Assembly (NCBI RefSeq): GCF_007860095.1 | Contig: NZ_SJPT01000003.1 | Location: 1-64,000, forward strand | Direction of reading: 5' to 3' | From: Novipirellula galeiformis | GTDB lineage: Bacteria > Planctomycetota > Planctomycetia > Pirellulales > Pirellulaceae | DNA length: 64,000 bases | Part shown: positions 38,728-49,277 of the stretch, one piece after another | How the letters are laid out: the number at the start of each line of letters is the position of its first letter | How positions within the stretch are numbered: position 1 is the stretch's first letter | Translations under genes and position numbers: made by a program | The notes under the pieces: model-generated | Told to the model about the DNA's origin: nothing | What the model saw: the letters and a program-made list of their open reading frames with translations, nothing else | Databases searched by the model: none

Positions 38728-40410
38728 ATGTCCATCGCACTCCCTATCGTTCAGTCGTCACCTGACTTGGTCGAGCAATTGCTGACCGAGCAGCAGGCGC
38801 TTTCGGCCGTCGAACAATTCAGTTCGGCTCATGACAGCGAAGCGGGTGTGGCTCCAGCGCAAGCACGTTACTACCGCAGTCTGATGCCCGTTTCGCCTCC
38901 AGGCCTCGGGCAACAATATTCGTTTGACGTCGACCTCGATCAATGCAGTGGCTGCAAAGCCTGTGTCGTCGCCTGCCATACCATGAACGGACTGGATGAA
39001 GATGAAAGCTGGCGGCGTGTGGGTACGCTGACGATCGGCGAGCCCGAAGCACCGCGGATCCAACACGTCACGACTGCCTGTCATCACTGCGAAGACCCGG
39101 GATGTTTGAGCGGATGCCCGGTCAAAGCCTACGAAAAGGATTCTGATACAGGGATCGTCCGTCACTTGGATGATCAATGCATCGGCTGCAAATACTGCAC
39201 GATGATGTGCCCCTACGAGGTGCCTCAATACAGCGAACGTCTCGGTATCGTACGCAAGTGCGACATGTGTCACCAACGCTTGTCCGCCGGTGAAGCTCCT
39301 GCGTGTGTGCAAGCGTGTCCGAACGAGGCGATCTCGATCACCGTGGTCGACACCGCAGATACCAGGTTTGCCGACGACGACCGCATCGCACCGGGGGCCC
39401 CCTTATCCACGATCACGAAACCGACAACCAACTATCGCACTGAACACGGTGATGTTGCCGATAACGCGGTACCCCAAGACATCGGGGTGGACCAGGTCGC
39501 CGAAAGCCACTGGCCTTTGGCGGTGATGTTGGTTGCCACCCAAGTTTCGGTAGGGATGATTTTCATCGAGCGTTTGGCGGCGCCATTGGCTTGGGTTTCG
39601 GGGCACGATCACTCGGTCGTCGCCACTCGATCCATTTTGCTTACCGCCCTGCTGATTGGCGGCATTGGACTGAACATCGCTTCGTTGCACCTCGGTCAAC
39701 CGCTGCGAGCCTGGCGAGTCTTTTTGGGGTTAAAGACCAGCTGGCTCAGCCGCGAAGCCGTTGTGCTGGGCAAGTACATGGGACTGCTAACCGCCGCGAC
39801 CGCACTGTACTGGTTGCCTGTGTTTAGCGAGTACGTTCCGCAATCGATTCAACGGTGGATCCCCGACTGGGCAGCAAGTTTGACACTCGTGATGGCGATT
39901 TTAGTGGGTGCTGCGGGACTGTTTAGCAGTGCCATGATTTACATCGCGACACGTCGGCAAATTTGGCGAAGCTCACGAACCCTGATTCGCTTTATGGGAA
40001 CTGGCGTTGTTGCCGGAGCGACAAGTGTGCTGCCCATTTTGATCCTTAGTGGTGAAAGTCGTTTCATTTCCGTGGCGATCACGATGATCGCGATGATCAC
40101 ATTGGCCGGTAAAGCAGCCTGGGAATGGAACGTGCATTTGAATCCAAGCGGACGTGGCGATGCCTATGATCGCCGCTCGCGTCGGTTGGTTCGCCAATCG
40201 CTATCGGGTCTGGCTAAGTCACGGATGTTGGCGGCCCTAGTCGGCTTGGGCTTGCTGTGCGTTGCCGCGGCGACAACGTTCGTTTCGCCTTGGACCGCAG
40301 CGGGATTTTCGATCGCAGCGAGCGTGATTGTGATCGGCGGCGAGATCGCGGAACGATTGCTGTATTTCATGAGTGTTGTTTACGACCGGATGCCAGGAAC
40401 TTTCCGATGA
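38728..40410 (+). CDS. Fused DmsB-DmsC-type Fe-S/membrane-anchor electron donor
   Basis: The protein has 560 residues. The N-terminal half holds four cluster motifs of the DmsB type: [12 protein letters not shown] (~73), [14 protein letters not shown] (~118), [12 protein letters not shown] (~151) and CDMCHQRL...CVQACP (~179-195). From ~260 the protein is a DmsC/NrfD-like membrane anchor with about eight helices. DmsBC normally passes electrons from menaquinol to a molybdoenzyme. The adjacent gene, whose start overlaps its stop, is nitrate reductase, so this protein probably links quinol oxidation to nitrate reduction. It has no signal peptide, so the Fe-S half is expected in the cytoplasm. 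Confidence 0.88.
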   Translation: MSIALPIVQSSPDLVEQLLTEQQALSAVEQFSSAHDSEAGVAPAQARYYRSLMPVSPPGLGQQYSFDVDLDQCSGCKACVVACHTMNGLDEDESWRRVGTLTIGEPEAPRIQHVTTACHHCEDPGCLSGCPVKAYEKDSDTGIVRHLDDQCIGCKYCTMMCPYEVPQYSERLGIVRKCDMCHQRLSAGEAPACVQACPNEAISITVVDTADTRFADDDRIAPGAPLSTITKPTTNYRTEHGDVADNAVPQDIGVDQVAESHWPLAVMLVATQVSVGMIFIERLAAPLAWVSGHDHSVVATRSILLTALLIGGIGLNIASLHLGQPLRAWRVFLGLKTSWLSREAVVLGKYMGLLTAATALYWLPVFSEYVPQSIQRWIPDWAASLTLVMAILVGAAGLFSSAMIYIATRRQIWRSSRTLIRFMGTGVVAGATSVLPILILSGESRFISVAITMIAMITLAGKAAWEWNVHLNPSGRGDAYDRRSRRLVRQSLSGLAKSRMLAALVGLGLLCVAAATTFVSPWTAAGFSIAASVIVIGGEIAERLLYFMSVVYDRMPGTFR

Positions 40411-42647
40411 TTCAGCCCAGGACGAAATTTCGCGGAAATCTGACACGCAATTTATTGCCTCAGCTGTTGCGACAGCACGACGGCAAGATGACGCGTGAGC
40501 TGTTGCTGCACCCGGGGGACCATGGGCTCGGGATGACCCACGAGTCGATGCAAGCCGATGCCACCACGACGGCGGTTTGCGGATATTGTTCGACCGGCTG
40601 TGGATTGCGATTGCATCTTCGCGATGACGAAGCAGTCGGTCTGACACCCGAAACCTCCTACCCCGTCAACCTCGGTATGGCTTGCCCAAAGGGCTGGGAA
40701 GCATTGCGGGTGCTCGATTCGGAGGACCGTGCGACCGACCCAATGATTCGCACGTCCGATGGCAAATTCGCCCCTGTGTCGTGGGATCATGCCCTGCGTC
40801 TGTTCACAACCCGGATGAAAGGGATCCAGCGTCAACACGGACCTGATTCGGTTGCATTTTTGAGCACCGGGCAAATCGCGTGCGAGGAGATGGCATTCCT
40901 TGGTGCGTTGGCAAAATTCGGCATGGGAATCAAACATGGGGACGGTAATACGCGTCAATGTATGGCCACCGCCGCGACGGCATACAAAGAAGCCTTCGGG
41001 TTCGACTCGCCGCCGTTCACCTACGACGATTTTGAGCAAAGCGATTGCATGGTCTTCATCGGTGCCAATCCTTGCATCGGCCATCCGATCATGTGGGAAC
41101 GGGTGCTGCGAAACCATCACGCTCCGGAAATCATTGTCATCGACCCTCGTTGCACCGAGACCGCGATGGCAGCAACTCAGCACTTACAAATTCGCCCCAA
41201 AAGCGACCTTGCGTTGCTGTACGCGATCACCAATCACTTGATCGCTTGCGAATGTGTCGATCGTAAATTCATCGACAAGCACACCGAAGGTTTTGAAAAG
41301 CTTTCCGAGCACGTCAGCCGGTTTACTCCTGACGCTGTCGCTCCGATGACGGGAATTTCAGCTGATGCGATTCGTCAAACAGCCGAAACGATCGGGCGAA
41401 GAAAGGCGGTGTCGCTGTGGTGGACGATGGGAGTCAACCAAAGTTACGAAGGCACGCGAACGGCACAAGCGATCATCAATATCGCCTTGATCACCGGCAA
41501 CATCGGTCGACCGGGAACGGGCGCCAACAGCATTACCGGTCAATGCAATGCGATGGGTTCACGATTGTGGAGCAACACCACCAATCTATTCGGCCATCAC
41601 GATTTCAAGGACTCAGCGGATCGCGAGAAGGTCGCCACCAGTTTGGGGATCGACGCGGACTTGATTCCGACCGAGCCAAGTTGGAGCTACGACGGGATCA
41701 TGGACGGGATTCGTCGCGGCGACATTCGTGGATTGTGGGTGATCGCGACCAACCCGGCTCACAGCTGGATTCACCAGAGCGAAGCTCGCAACCTGCTCGA
41801 CCGGCTCGATTTCCTTGTTGTTCAAGACATGTATCACACCACCGAAACGGCTCGGCATGCGGATTTGATTCTTCCGGCCGCCGGCTGGGGTGAAAAGTCG
41901 GGCACGTTCATCAATAGCGAACGTCGCTACGGCGTACTGAAAAAAGTACGTCGTGCACCTGGCAAAGCACTGGCGGATTTCCATATCTTTCGTGCCCTCG
42001 CGGCGTACTGGGGCGTGGAAGACATGTTCGCCGAGTGGACGGATCCCGAAGCGGTGTTTCGCATCATGCAACGGGCGAGCGAAGATCAGCCCTGCGATAT
42101 GACCGGCATTGATGGCTATGAACAAATTGATCGCTGTGGCGGCATCCAATGGCCATGGACCGAAGCGGATGCCGAAGGCGATTTTCAACCCGAACAACAA
42201 CGTCGTTTATTCGCTGATGGTCGTTTCTATCACCACGATGGTCGCGCTCGCTTGATTGTCGACGATCTGACTCCGATGCCCGAAGCCCCAGACGAGGACT
42301 TTCCGACTTTGTTGATGACCGGTCGGGGCACGGTCAGCCAATGGCATACGCAAACACGCACAAACAAAAGCCCGGTGCTGCGCAAACTGTATCCCAACGA
42401 AGCTTACATCGAGATCAATCCTGAGGACGCTGCTGCGATTGCCGTCGAAAACGGCGACCAAGTTCGTGCTCAATCACGTCGCGGCAGCTTGCTCGCAACG
42501 GCGATGGTGACCCCCACTGTGAAACCGGGCCACGCATTTATGCCAATGCATTACGAAGCCACCAACCAATTGACCCTGAGCCACTTTGACCCCCACAGCC
42601 GTCAACCCAGCTACAAAGATTGTGCGGTAAGGATCGAACGAGCATGA
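40407..42647 (+). CDS. nasA: Assimilatory nitrate reductase, molybdopterin subunit
   Basis: Mo-bis-MGD enzyme that reduces nitrate to nitrite; 746 residues. ATG 40407 overlaps the upstream stop (ATGA). N-terminal [4Fe-4S] ligands are CGYCSTGC (~58) and C in GMACPKGW (~93). The Mo-ligating Cys is in [11 protein letters not shown] (~185). Further family motifs are [12 protein letters not shown] and [20 protein letters not shown]. No Tat signal is present, so it is cytoplasmic, of the NarB/NasA type. It lacks the C-terminal extra Fe-S or flavin domains seen in some NasA proteins, consistent with an external donor. Confidence 0.93.
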   Translation: MIQPRTKFRGNLTRNLLPQLLRQHDGKMTRELLLHPGDHGLGMTHESMQADATTTAVCGYCSTGCGLRLHLRDDEAVGLTPETSYPVNLGMACPKGWEALRVLDSEDRATDPMIRTSDGKFAPVSWDHALRLFTTRMKGIQRQHGPDSVAFLSTGQIACEEMAFLGALAKFGMGIKHGDGNTRQCMATAATAYKEAFGFDSPPFTYDDFEQSDCMVFIGANPCIGHPIMWERVLRNHHAPEIIVIDPRCTETAMAATQHLQIRPKSDLALLYAITNHLIACECVDRKFIDKHTEGFEKLSEHVSRFTPDAVAPMTGISADAIRQTAETIGRRKAVSLWWTMGVNQSYEGTRTAQAIINIALITGNIGRPGTGANSITGQCNAMGSRLWSNTTNLFGHHDFKDSADREKVATSLGIDADLIPTEPSWSYDGIMDGIRRGDIRGLWVIATNPAHSWIHQSEARNLLDRLDFLVVQDMYHTTETARHADLILPAAGWGEKSGTFINSERRYGVLKKVRRAPGKALADFHIFRALAAYWGVEDMFAEWTDPEAVFRIMQRASEDQPCDMTGIDGYEQIDRCGGIQWPWTEADAEGDFQPEQQRRLFADGRFYHHDGRARLIVDDLTPMPEAPDEDFPTLLMTGRGTVSQWHTQTRTNKSPVLRKLYPNEAYIEINPEDAAAIAVENGDQVRAQSRRGSLLATAMVTPTVKPGHAFMPMHYEATNQLTLSHFDPHSRQPSYKDCAVRIERA

Positions 42648-44467
42648 GTGAGAAACCGTTTAGCGAAGAGCAACAACAATACATCGCCGGATTCGCATTC
42701 GGTGCCGACGTGGCACGCGCGGTGAACCGATTGCCGATGGTCAGCAATTGTGTATCAGGACCTTCGGGGAACGCGGTTACCATCGGTGGTGGCGCCGCAA
42801 CGGTCGATGGCAAATCGTTGCCGGTCGGTCCCGAACGGATCGCGTTGCAAGCACAAGCCGACTGCATCGCCGCTGGAAAAAAACTGTGCAAAGAAGAAAA
42901 GGCTAAACAGGCGAAGAACCCGTTGGACATGTGGGACGAGATCCAAGCTCGTTCCGATGCCAATGAATTTCCCAAAGGCGACGACGTCTTCCTGACCAAA
43001 TTTCATGGGCTGTTCTTCGTCGCTCCGGCTCAAAAGAGCTTTATGTGCCGCATGCGGTTGCCGGGCGGCCTATTGCATTCGTGGCAACTGCGCGGATTGG
43101 CGGATTTGTCCGACAAATCGGCGGGCGGATTTATCGACGTGACGACGCGTGCGAACCTGCAACTTCGCGAAATTCCCGCCGATCACGCGATGAACATCCT
43201 GTATGGACTTCGCGAGCTCGACATCATCAGCCTCGGATCCGGGGGGGATAACATTCGCAATTGCACCGCCAGTGCGCTGTCGGGGATCGATCCCATGGAA
43301 TTGATCGAAACGATTCCTTATGCGAAACGAATGCATCATTACATCGTCAATCACCGCGAAATGTATGGATTGCCGCGAAAGTTCAACATCGCTTTTGATG
43401 GTGGAGGCAGCATCAGTGCGCTCGACGACACCAATGACATTGGCTTCCACGCAGTGCAAGTAACCGAAGCCACCGCCAGCGAATCGTTGCCAGCGGGTGT
43501 TTATTTTCAACTGACGCTCGGCGGTATCACCGGTCACAAAGATTTCGCTCGCGACACCGGCGTCTTGCTGCGTCCGGAAGAGTGCGTGGAAGTCGCCGGA
43601 GCGATCGTTCGCGTTTTTGTCAGATCTGGGGACCGTACCGACCGTAAGAAAGCTCGGCTGAAATACGTGCTCGACGACTGGGGATTTAAAAAATTCATCC
43701 AAGCAGTCGAAACAGAGATGGGGCATGAGTTGCGAAAAGTCAGCTCGGATCTTGTCGTGATCCCTGACAACGAAAACCGTCACGCGCATGTCGGCGTGCA
43801 CCCGCAAAAACAAAACGGACGCCAATACGTTGGCGTGGTGTTGCCCGTCGGCCGCATCACCAGCGACCAAGCACGCGGGCTCAGCGACATCGCTGAAACC
43901 TACGGTAACGGTGAGATACGTTGTACCGTTTGGCAAAACGTCTTGATTCCGCATATTCGTGACGAAGACGTCGAGGAAGTAAAAGCGAAGCTAGATTTCA
44001 TTGGGCTCAGTTGCGACGCCAGCTCGTTTCGTGCCGGACTTGTCGCTTGTACTGGAAGTGCCGGTTGCAAGTTTGCCGGGGCCGATACCAAAAAGCATGC
44101 GATGATCATCGCCGAGACGCTTGAATCGCAATTCAAACTCGATCAACCCATCAACATTCATGTCACCGGATGCCACCACAGTTGTGCCCAGCACTACATC
44201 GGCGACATCGGCTTGCAGGCTTGTCAAGTCGAACAAGGCGATGACATGGTCGACGGATACCACGTCAACGTGGGAGGCGGCTGGGGCACCCGCAAAGGGA
44301 TCGCCCGGCTGATGTTTGAATCGGTGGCGTTCACGGACATCCCCGCTCTGATCACTGCGATTGTCGGTGGCTATTTGCAACAGCGACATGAAAACGAATC
44401 GTTCGTCGAGTTCGCTCAACGGACCAGCGATGAAGACCTCAAAGCGTTAACCCTAAGTTGTGTTTGA
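42644..44467 (+). CDS. nirA: Ferredoxin-type nitrite reductase (siroheme)
   Basis: Six-electron reduction of nitrite to ammonium. ATG 42644 overlaps the nitrate reductase stop (ATGA), giving 607 residues. The protein has the two-repeat nitrite/sulfite reductase fold. The siroheme-[4Fe-4S] cysteines are CTGSAGC (~468) and CHHSC (~509). The first ~110 residues include a Lys-rich segment. Operon context favours nitrite over sulfite as substrate. It is followed after 58 bases by the probable electron donor. Confidence 0.9.
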   Translation: MSEKPFSEEQQQYIAGFAFGADVARAVNRLPMVSNCVSGPSGNAVTIGGGAATVDGKSLPVGPERIALQAQADCIAAGKKLCKEEKAKQAKNPLDMWDEIQARSDANEFPKGDDVFLTKFHGLFFVAPAQKSFMCRMRLPGGLLHSWQLRGLADLSDKSAGGFIDVTTRANLQLREIPADHAMNILYGLRELDIISLGSGGDNIRNCTASALSGIDPMELIETIPYAKRMHHYIVNHREMYGLPRKFNIAFDGGGSISALDDTNDIGFHAVQVTEATASESLPAGVYFQLTLGGITGHKDFARDTGVLLRPEECVEVAGAIVRVFVRSGDRTDRKKARLKYVLDDWGFKKFIQAVETEMGHELRKVSSDLVVIPDNENRHAHVGVHPQKQNGRQYVGVVLPVGRITSDQARGLSDIAETYGNGEIRCTVWQNVLIPHIRDEDVEEVKAKLDFIGLSCDASSFRAGLVACTGSAGCKFAGADTKKHAMIIAETLESQFKLDQPINIHVTGCHHSCAQHYIGDIGLQACQVEQGDDMVDGYHVNVGGGWGTRKGIARLMFESVAFTDIPALITAIVGGYLQQRHENESFVEFAQRTSDEDLKALTLSCV

Positions 44468-44525
44468 ATTTGAGTGACCACCGTCACTTTTGAAAAGAAA
44501 CTCCTAATCCTTCCTGAACCGAACC

Positions 44526-46112
44526 ATGAGTAGCTTGATTCCTGATACCGCGCCATTTTCCCAAGAACAACGCGCTTGGCTAAACGGTTTTTTCTCTGGC
44601 ATGATGGGCATTCAGTCCAATACGCAGCAGGGCGAAGCCCTCGCCGCGATGGGGTTCTCGAGTGAAACCATCGCCACACCAAGTGAACCAGCGGAGGAAG
44701 AGGATTTTCCTTGGCACGATGAATCGCTGCCGATCCTGGACCGCATGAGTCTGGCGGAGGATAAGCCGCTGGATCGCAAATTGATGGCCGCGATGGCTCA
44801 ACTTGATTGCGGATCGTGCGGCTATTTGTGCCAAACGTACAGCGAAGCAATTGCATCGGGAACCGAATCGAATCTGTCGCTGTGCAGCCCCGGTGGCAAA
44901 GAAACCAAGCAGATGATCAAAAAGCTGCTGAAGGACAGCGGCGGCGCTGAAGCCAGTGGAGCTGCGGCCGCACCGCTCGCAGGCGATGCCCCTGGGGCTT
45001 CGCGGTCCGCTCCCTACACCGCCAAACTGCTCGCGTCACGCTGTTTAAACAAAGAAGGCTCGGCCAAGGCGGTCCATCATGTCGAAATCGATTTGTCGGG
45101 ATCAGGGATCAAATACGAAGTCGGCGACGCGCTCGGTGTTTGCCCGTCCAATTGCAGCGAACTGGTTAGCGAGATCCTGCAGCGAATCGAGTCCGATCCA
45201 AACGCCGAAGTGACCACGCCGCTGGGGAACACCAAGCCATTTAAGCTAGGACTGCAAGAAGATTGCTGCCTAAAGGATCCGAGTGACGAATTGCTTGAAT
45301 CATTGATCAGCCGCACTGCGGATGCGACCAGCAAACAAGCACTCGCCAAGATGCTCGAAGACGGCGTGCCCGACGGCGTTGACGTGCTTGATACATTGAG
45401 TCTCGCGAGCGACGTCAAGTTAACGGCGTCCGAGTTAATGGAGACCCTCGAGCCGCTCAATCCGCGACTGTACTCGATCGCCAGCAGCATGAAGGCGGTC
45501 GGCGAGCAGGTTCACTTGACCGTTGGCAAGGTCCTCTACGAGCGTGAAGGACGCGTTCGTAAGGGGGTCGCCAGCACAATGTTAACGGATCGCTTGGAGT
45601 CGGGTTCGTCACTGCGGATCTTTACGCATGCGAACCACACCGGATTCACGGTCCCGACCGATTTGAATGTGCCAATCATCATGGTCGGTCCGGGAACGGG
45701 TATCGCTCCGTTTGTGGCGTTCTTGCAAGAACGTGTTGCCACAAAGTCGAGCGGAAAAAATTGGTTACTGTTCGGAGACCAGCACGAAGCGTATGACTTT
45801 TTGTACGAGGAACAACTGCAGGCCTATGTCGAAGCGGGATGCTTACAACGACTCGATACCGCGTTCAGTCGCGACGGGGACAAAAAGGTCTACGTCCAAG
45901 ACCGGATGCGAGAAAACGGAGCTGAGTTGTTCCAGTGGCTCACCGAGGGTGCTCACTTCTACGTGTGTGGCGACGCGTCTCGAATGGCGGCCGATGTTGA
46001 TCGAACACTAAAGGCCATCGTCGCCGAGCATGGCAACATGAGTGAGGAACAGGCCGATCAATACGTGGCCAGTTTGTCGAAAACAAAACGCTACGTCCGC
46101 GACGTCTACTGA
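44526..46112 (+). CDS. Fe-S/CysJ-type flavoprotein diaphorase for nitrite reductase
   Basis: 528 residues. Residues ~95-125 carry a small Fe-S domain of the PF04060 type (DCGSCGYLCQTYSEAI...LC). From ~155 the protein matches the FAD/NADPH-binding half of CysJ/cytochrome P450 reductase: RLYSIASS (~316, FAD), KGVASTMLTDRL (FAD), VGPGTGIAPFVAFLQER (~388) and a C-terminal aromatic tail (RYVRDVY). The flavodoxin (FMN) domain found in CysJ is missing and the Fe-S domain takes its place. It probably passes electrons from NADPH via FAD and Fe-S to the nitrite reductase encoded directly upstream. Confidence 0.85.
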   Translation: MSSLIPDTAPFSQEQRAWLNGFFSGMMGIQSNTQQGEALAAMGFSSETIATPSEPAEEEDFPWHDESLPILDRMSLAEDKPLDRKLMAAMAQLDCGSCGYLCQTYSEAIASGTESNLSLCSPGGKETKQMIKKLLKDSGGAEASGAAAAPLAGDAPGASRSAPYTAKLLASRCLNKEGSAKAVHHVEIDLSGSGIKYEVGDALGVCPSNCSELVSEILQRIESDPNAEVTTPLGNTKPFKLGLQEDCCLKDPSDELLESLISRTADATSKQALAKMLEDGVPDGVDVLDTLSLASDVKLTASELMETLEPLNPRLYSIASSMKAVGEQVHLTVGKVLYEREGRVRKGVASTMLTDRLESGSSLRIFTHANHTGFTVPTDLNVPIIMVGPGTGIAPFVAFLQERVATKSSGKNWLLFGDQHEAYDFLYEEQLQAYVEAGCLQRLDTAFSRDGDKKVYVQDRMRENGAELFQWLTEGAHFYVCGDASRMAADVDRTLKAIVAEHGNMSEEQADQYVASLSKTKRYVRDVY

Positions 46113-46168
46113 TCGGCCGTGCGACTCGGATTCGCATCGGCGAGCACGGTACAGGGGGCGGCTTCCAA

Positions 46169-47143
46169 CTATCCGATCTGATTGGATTCGTCGGTCGCGT
46201 GTCGTTGGTTCAGCACGATCACTTTACCTTGATCGACGCCGTTTTCCACCCGTCGATGTGCCGCAGCCGCTTGCGCCATCTCAAAACAGCTATCGATCGT
46301 GATCATCAATTTGCCTTGTTCGTACAGCGTGATCAATTCACGCAGATCGTCACCGGAGGGTTTGGCCAACATCACCGTTCCGGACTTGGACAATGGCCAA
46401 GTGACGAGCGTCATCAGCATCCCTTTCACGTCGGGTTCGGTCGACACGTAGCGTCCTTTCGGATGGAGCACGTCGCGTGATTCGAAATAGCCTGACGTGC
46501 CCGCCGCATCAAAGATCAAATCCCATCGTTCTCTCGATTCGGTGAAGTCTTTCTTTTTATAGTCATAAAAATGATCGGCTCCGAGAGACCTACAGAAAGC
46601 TTCGTGAGCACCGCTGGCGACGGCATCGACGTGGCATCCATAGGCCTTGGCAATCTGGACGGCAAACATTCCGACGCCACCGCTGGCTCCGTTAATCAAG
46701 ACATGCATGCCCGCTGCGATTTTTCCATGGTCGCGCAGCGATTGCAGCGCGGTGGTACCGGCCAGCGGGATCGCAGCGGCTTCTTCGATCGACATCGACT
46801 CGGGAATTTTTGCAGCAACGTCGATGGCACAGACGGCATAGTCGGCGCAGGCACCGCCGCGTGCATGATCGAGAAACGCGATGACGCGATCACCAAGCGA
46901 AAACGGCGCATCGTCGGCACAGTCGGCCACAACGCCTGCGACATCGTAACCGGGCACGCGTGGGAAACCGCCCAGCAGCAACGCTTTCATTTCTCCGCTG
47001 CGAATCCGATAGTCGATTGGGTTGACGCTCGACGCCTCTACTTCGATCAACAATTGACCGGGCAGGCGCCGGGGCAAAGGAAGATTGGTCAAGTGCAGCA
47101 CGTCGGCATCGCCGTAATCGTCGTAGACCACCGCGCGCATCAT
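46169..47143 (-). CDS. Zinc-less MDR/quinone oxidoreductase-type enzyme
   Basis: 324 residues from ATG 47143 (in-frame ATG at 47140 and TTG at 47203 also exist). The MDR pattern is clear: VEASSVNPIDYRIRSGEM (~35), VPGYDVAGVVADC (~65), AAIPLAGTTALQSL (~120) and the nucleotide-binding INGASGGVGMFAVQIAKA (~150). The zinc-ligand set of alcohol dehydrogenases is absent, as in quinone oxidoreductases and related NADPH-dependent reductases. It is convergent with the nitrate operon and probably unrelated to it. Confidence 0.88.
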   Translation of the reverse strand: MMRAVVYDDYGDADVLHLTNLPLPRRLPGQLLIEVEASSVNPIDYRIRSGEMKALLLGGFPRVPGYDVAGVVADCADDAPFSLGDRVIAFLDHARGGACADYAVCAIDVAAKIPESMSIEEAAAIPLAGTTALQSLRDHGKIAAGMHVLINGASGGVGMFAVQIAKAYGCHVDAVASGAHEAFCRSLGADHFYDYKKKDFTESRERWDLIFDAAGTSGYFESRDVLHPKGRYVSTEPDVKGMLMTLVTWPLSKSGTVMLAKPSGDDLRELITLYEQGKLMITIDSCFEMAQAAAAHRRVENGVDQGKVIVLNQRHATDESNQIG

Positions 47144-47429
47144 GTCCTGGGGTTCACGGGAATTCAAAGCAGTCGGCTCCAACAATGTGGTTTGTCGTAG
47201 CAAATCAGCGTCTCAAGAGGGACGCGATTCACAACTCGAGTGAAAGCGAGTCTTCAAGCCGATTTCAGTGTGCAATTTGCGTACCTCCAACGCTCGATGC
47301 GAAAACTCCGCTTCGAAATGGAGTTTGTACCCCAGTTTAGACGTGTGCCCTTCGAGCAATATCGGCAGCGCCTCAGGCGCGACGAGGATCCGCGTCGCTT
47401 GGAAAGAGGCTCAGCGTCGTGTGGGAACG

Positions 47430-48260
47430 CTAGCGTGCGTACAACAAGATGGTCAAATCGTCCGGTTTGCCAGGCAACTGCTCCTCGTTGCCGCTCATCC
47501 GTTGGCTGGCGATTTGAACCAGTTTCTGCATGCATCCAATTGGCTTGCCGCTCTTCATCGCGGCGACGACTTCGGAGAGATGCAGGTTGTCGAACAAACC
47601 ATCGCTGGCCAAGATCACACGGTCGCGCGCCGCCAATTGGCGTGAGGGCCCGACTTCGATGTGCATCGTTTTTGATCCGACCAAATTCGAGACGACATGG
47701 CGATCGTCGTGCGTCATCGCGGCGGCCTCGTCTAACATGCCCGATTCGATGGCATAGCCGACGGGCGAATGCGATGTCGATTTCCACTTCAGCGATCCAC
47801 GTTGACCCACAATCATCGTCATCGAATCGCCCACGGTGTACGCGCGAACGCGACCTTCGACAATCTCGACCACCGACAACGTGGTCGCTGCACCGACGCC
47901 GAGATCCAAGATTTCGGTGTTGGCCTTTTCGATCCCGTCCAGGATTGCAGGGCGCAGGTCCGCATCGGGATCCGAGGCTCCGACCATCTCCGCGATACAG
48001 TGCACCGCGATCGCCGACGCTTTGTAGCCGAGCGGACAACCGCCAACTCCATCAGCCACCGCCATTACGATCGCACCGCTAGAGGTTCGAATCACCATCG
48101 AGCTGTCGTCGTTGGGTTCGATCTTCCCAGGACAACGCCGCGAAATTGAAACCACCGACCCCAACGGCATCGGATGCAAGCGTGGATCACGCATGTCACT
48201 TTCGATGCAAAAGTCGAGAGACGTTTCAGTGATGGTTGACAACATGATGGGCTGAATCAT
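47430..48260 (-). CDS. PP2C-family protein phosphatase
   Basis: 276 residues. Metal-binding motifs are VMAVADGVGG (~65), AYTVGDSMTMIV (~140) and VILASDGLFDNL (~215), with the terminal Asp in GKPDDLTILL. PP2C enzymes remove phosphate from Ser/Thr. The protein is soluble, with no extra domain. It lies 48 bases downstream of the stop of a Ser/Thr kinase gene on the same strand, so the two probably act as a reversible phosphorylation pair. Confidence 0.9.
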   Translation of the reverse strand: MIQPIMLSTITETSLDFCIESDMRDPRLHPMPLGSVVSISRRCPGKIEPNDDSSMVIRTSSGAIVMAVADGVGGCPLGYKASAIAVHCIAEMVGASDPDADLRPAILDGIEKANTEILDLGVGAATTLSVVEIVEGRVRAYTVGDSMTMIVGQRGSLKWKSTSHSPVGYAIESGMLDEAAAMTHDDRHVVSNLVGSKTMHIEVGPSRQLAARDRVILASDGLFDNLHLSEVVAAMKSGKPIGCMQKLVQIASQRMSGNEEQLPGKPDDLTILLYAR

Positions 48261-48307
48261 TACCCACCCGCAGGTGGAGGAGAGATGAAAGTGGAGTCTC
48301 CTTAATT

Positions 48308-49132
48308 CTAGCCCGAGACTCGGTTGCGACGAGAGAAGCGGATCGCTTTCAGTCGAGTTTGTTCAAAGACCGATAGCATTTGAGGCGCATCCCGATAACG
48401 ATGGCGGGGGTTAACTTCGAGCGATTTACGGATTACAGCGATTAAATCGCCATGGGCGCGTCGACGCAGCTGCGCAGCCCCCTCTAGTGGCCACTCAAAA
48501 GGATATTCGGGCCATTTACCGGAAAATATCCGATAAGCGAGCAAACCGATCGAAAAGACGTCCGAACGCATCGAAGGTTTGCCCATCGCTTGTTCCGGCG
48601 CCATGTAGCCGACCGTTCCGGTCCCCGAGCCGCTGATCGTAGCTTGGGCAGCCTTGGCGATCCCGAAATCACCCAACCGAATCACGTTGTCCTCGAACAA
48701 CAAGATGTTTTCCGGTTTGATGTCGCAGTGAATCACCCCTTGCTCGTGCGCGTAGGCGACCCCTTCGAGCAACTGCGTGACGTAATCAAACGCGAGTTCG
48801 AAACCAATCCGCTTTTGGATTCGATCGGCCAGCGTCCGTTCACCCATCGGCGAGACGATGACGAAGTGGCCTTCGATAAAGGCGGCATCGCGAATCGGCA
48901 AAATATTGGGATGGTCCAATTGGATCGTCAATCGCGCTTCGCGGCGGAACTCTTCGAGCAATTGGGGCGAAACCAATTCAGGGGACGGAATCTTTAACGC
49001 CACCTTGATTCCCAACAGCGTGTCGAAGGCGGCGTAGACCGTCGCAAACCCACCCGTTCCAAGTCGTCTTTCAATCCGATACTTTCCAAGTCGCGTACCA
49101 ACGCGGACAGGAGACTTGGGCTTCGTGTGCAT
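48308..49132 (-). CDS. Soluble Ser/Thr protein kinase
   Basis: 274 residues, essentially only a Hanks-type kinase domain. The G-loop is LGTGGFATV (~25), the VAIK-type Lys is in KVALKIPS (~45), the catalytic loop is HCDIKPENILL (~137), the DFG motif is GDFGIAKAA (~155) and the APE motif is GYMAPEQAMG (~173). HCD replaces HRD, so the Arg before the catalytic Asp is missing; non-RD kinases usually do not need activation-loop phosphorylation. No membrane helix or PASTA domain is present. It precedes the PP2C gene. Confidence 0.92.
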   Translation of the reverse strand: MHTKPKSPVRVGTRLGKYRIERRLGTGGFATVYAAFDTLLGIKVALKIPSPELVSPQLLEEFRREARLTIQLDHPNILPIRDAAFIEGHFVIVSPMGERTLADRIQKRIGFELAFDYVTQLLEGVAYAHEQGVIHCDIKPENILLFEDNVIRLGDFGIAKAAQATISGSGTGTVGYMAPEQAMGKPSMRSDVFSIGLLAYRIFSGKWPEYPFEWPLEGAAQLRRRAHGDLIAVIRKSLEVNPRHRYRDAPQMLSVFEQTRLKAIRFSRRNRVSG

Positions 49133-49277
49133 GAAAAACGTATTGCCGGTTCGATGAAGTGGGAAACGTAGGAGCGAGGAGAGACGTCACCGGAAGATGC
49201 CCGTCGCTTCGATTATCATTAGCGACGAACAACTCGGAAAGGCGTTTCGATAAGATTTCTCGATCAATCAAATAATA

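Noticed and set aside
47240-48082. 280-codon + strand frame opposite the PP2C gene
   Set aside because: Arg/Ser-rich translation typical of an antisense frame; PP2C motifs are on the - strand.
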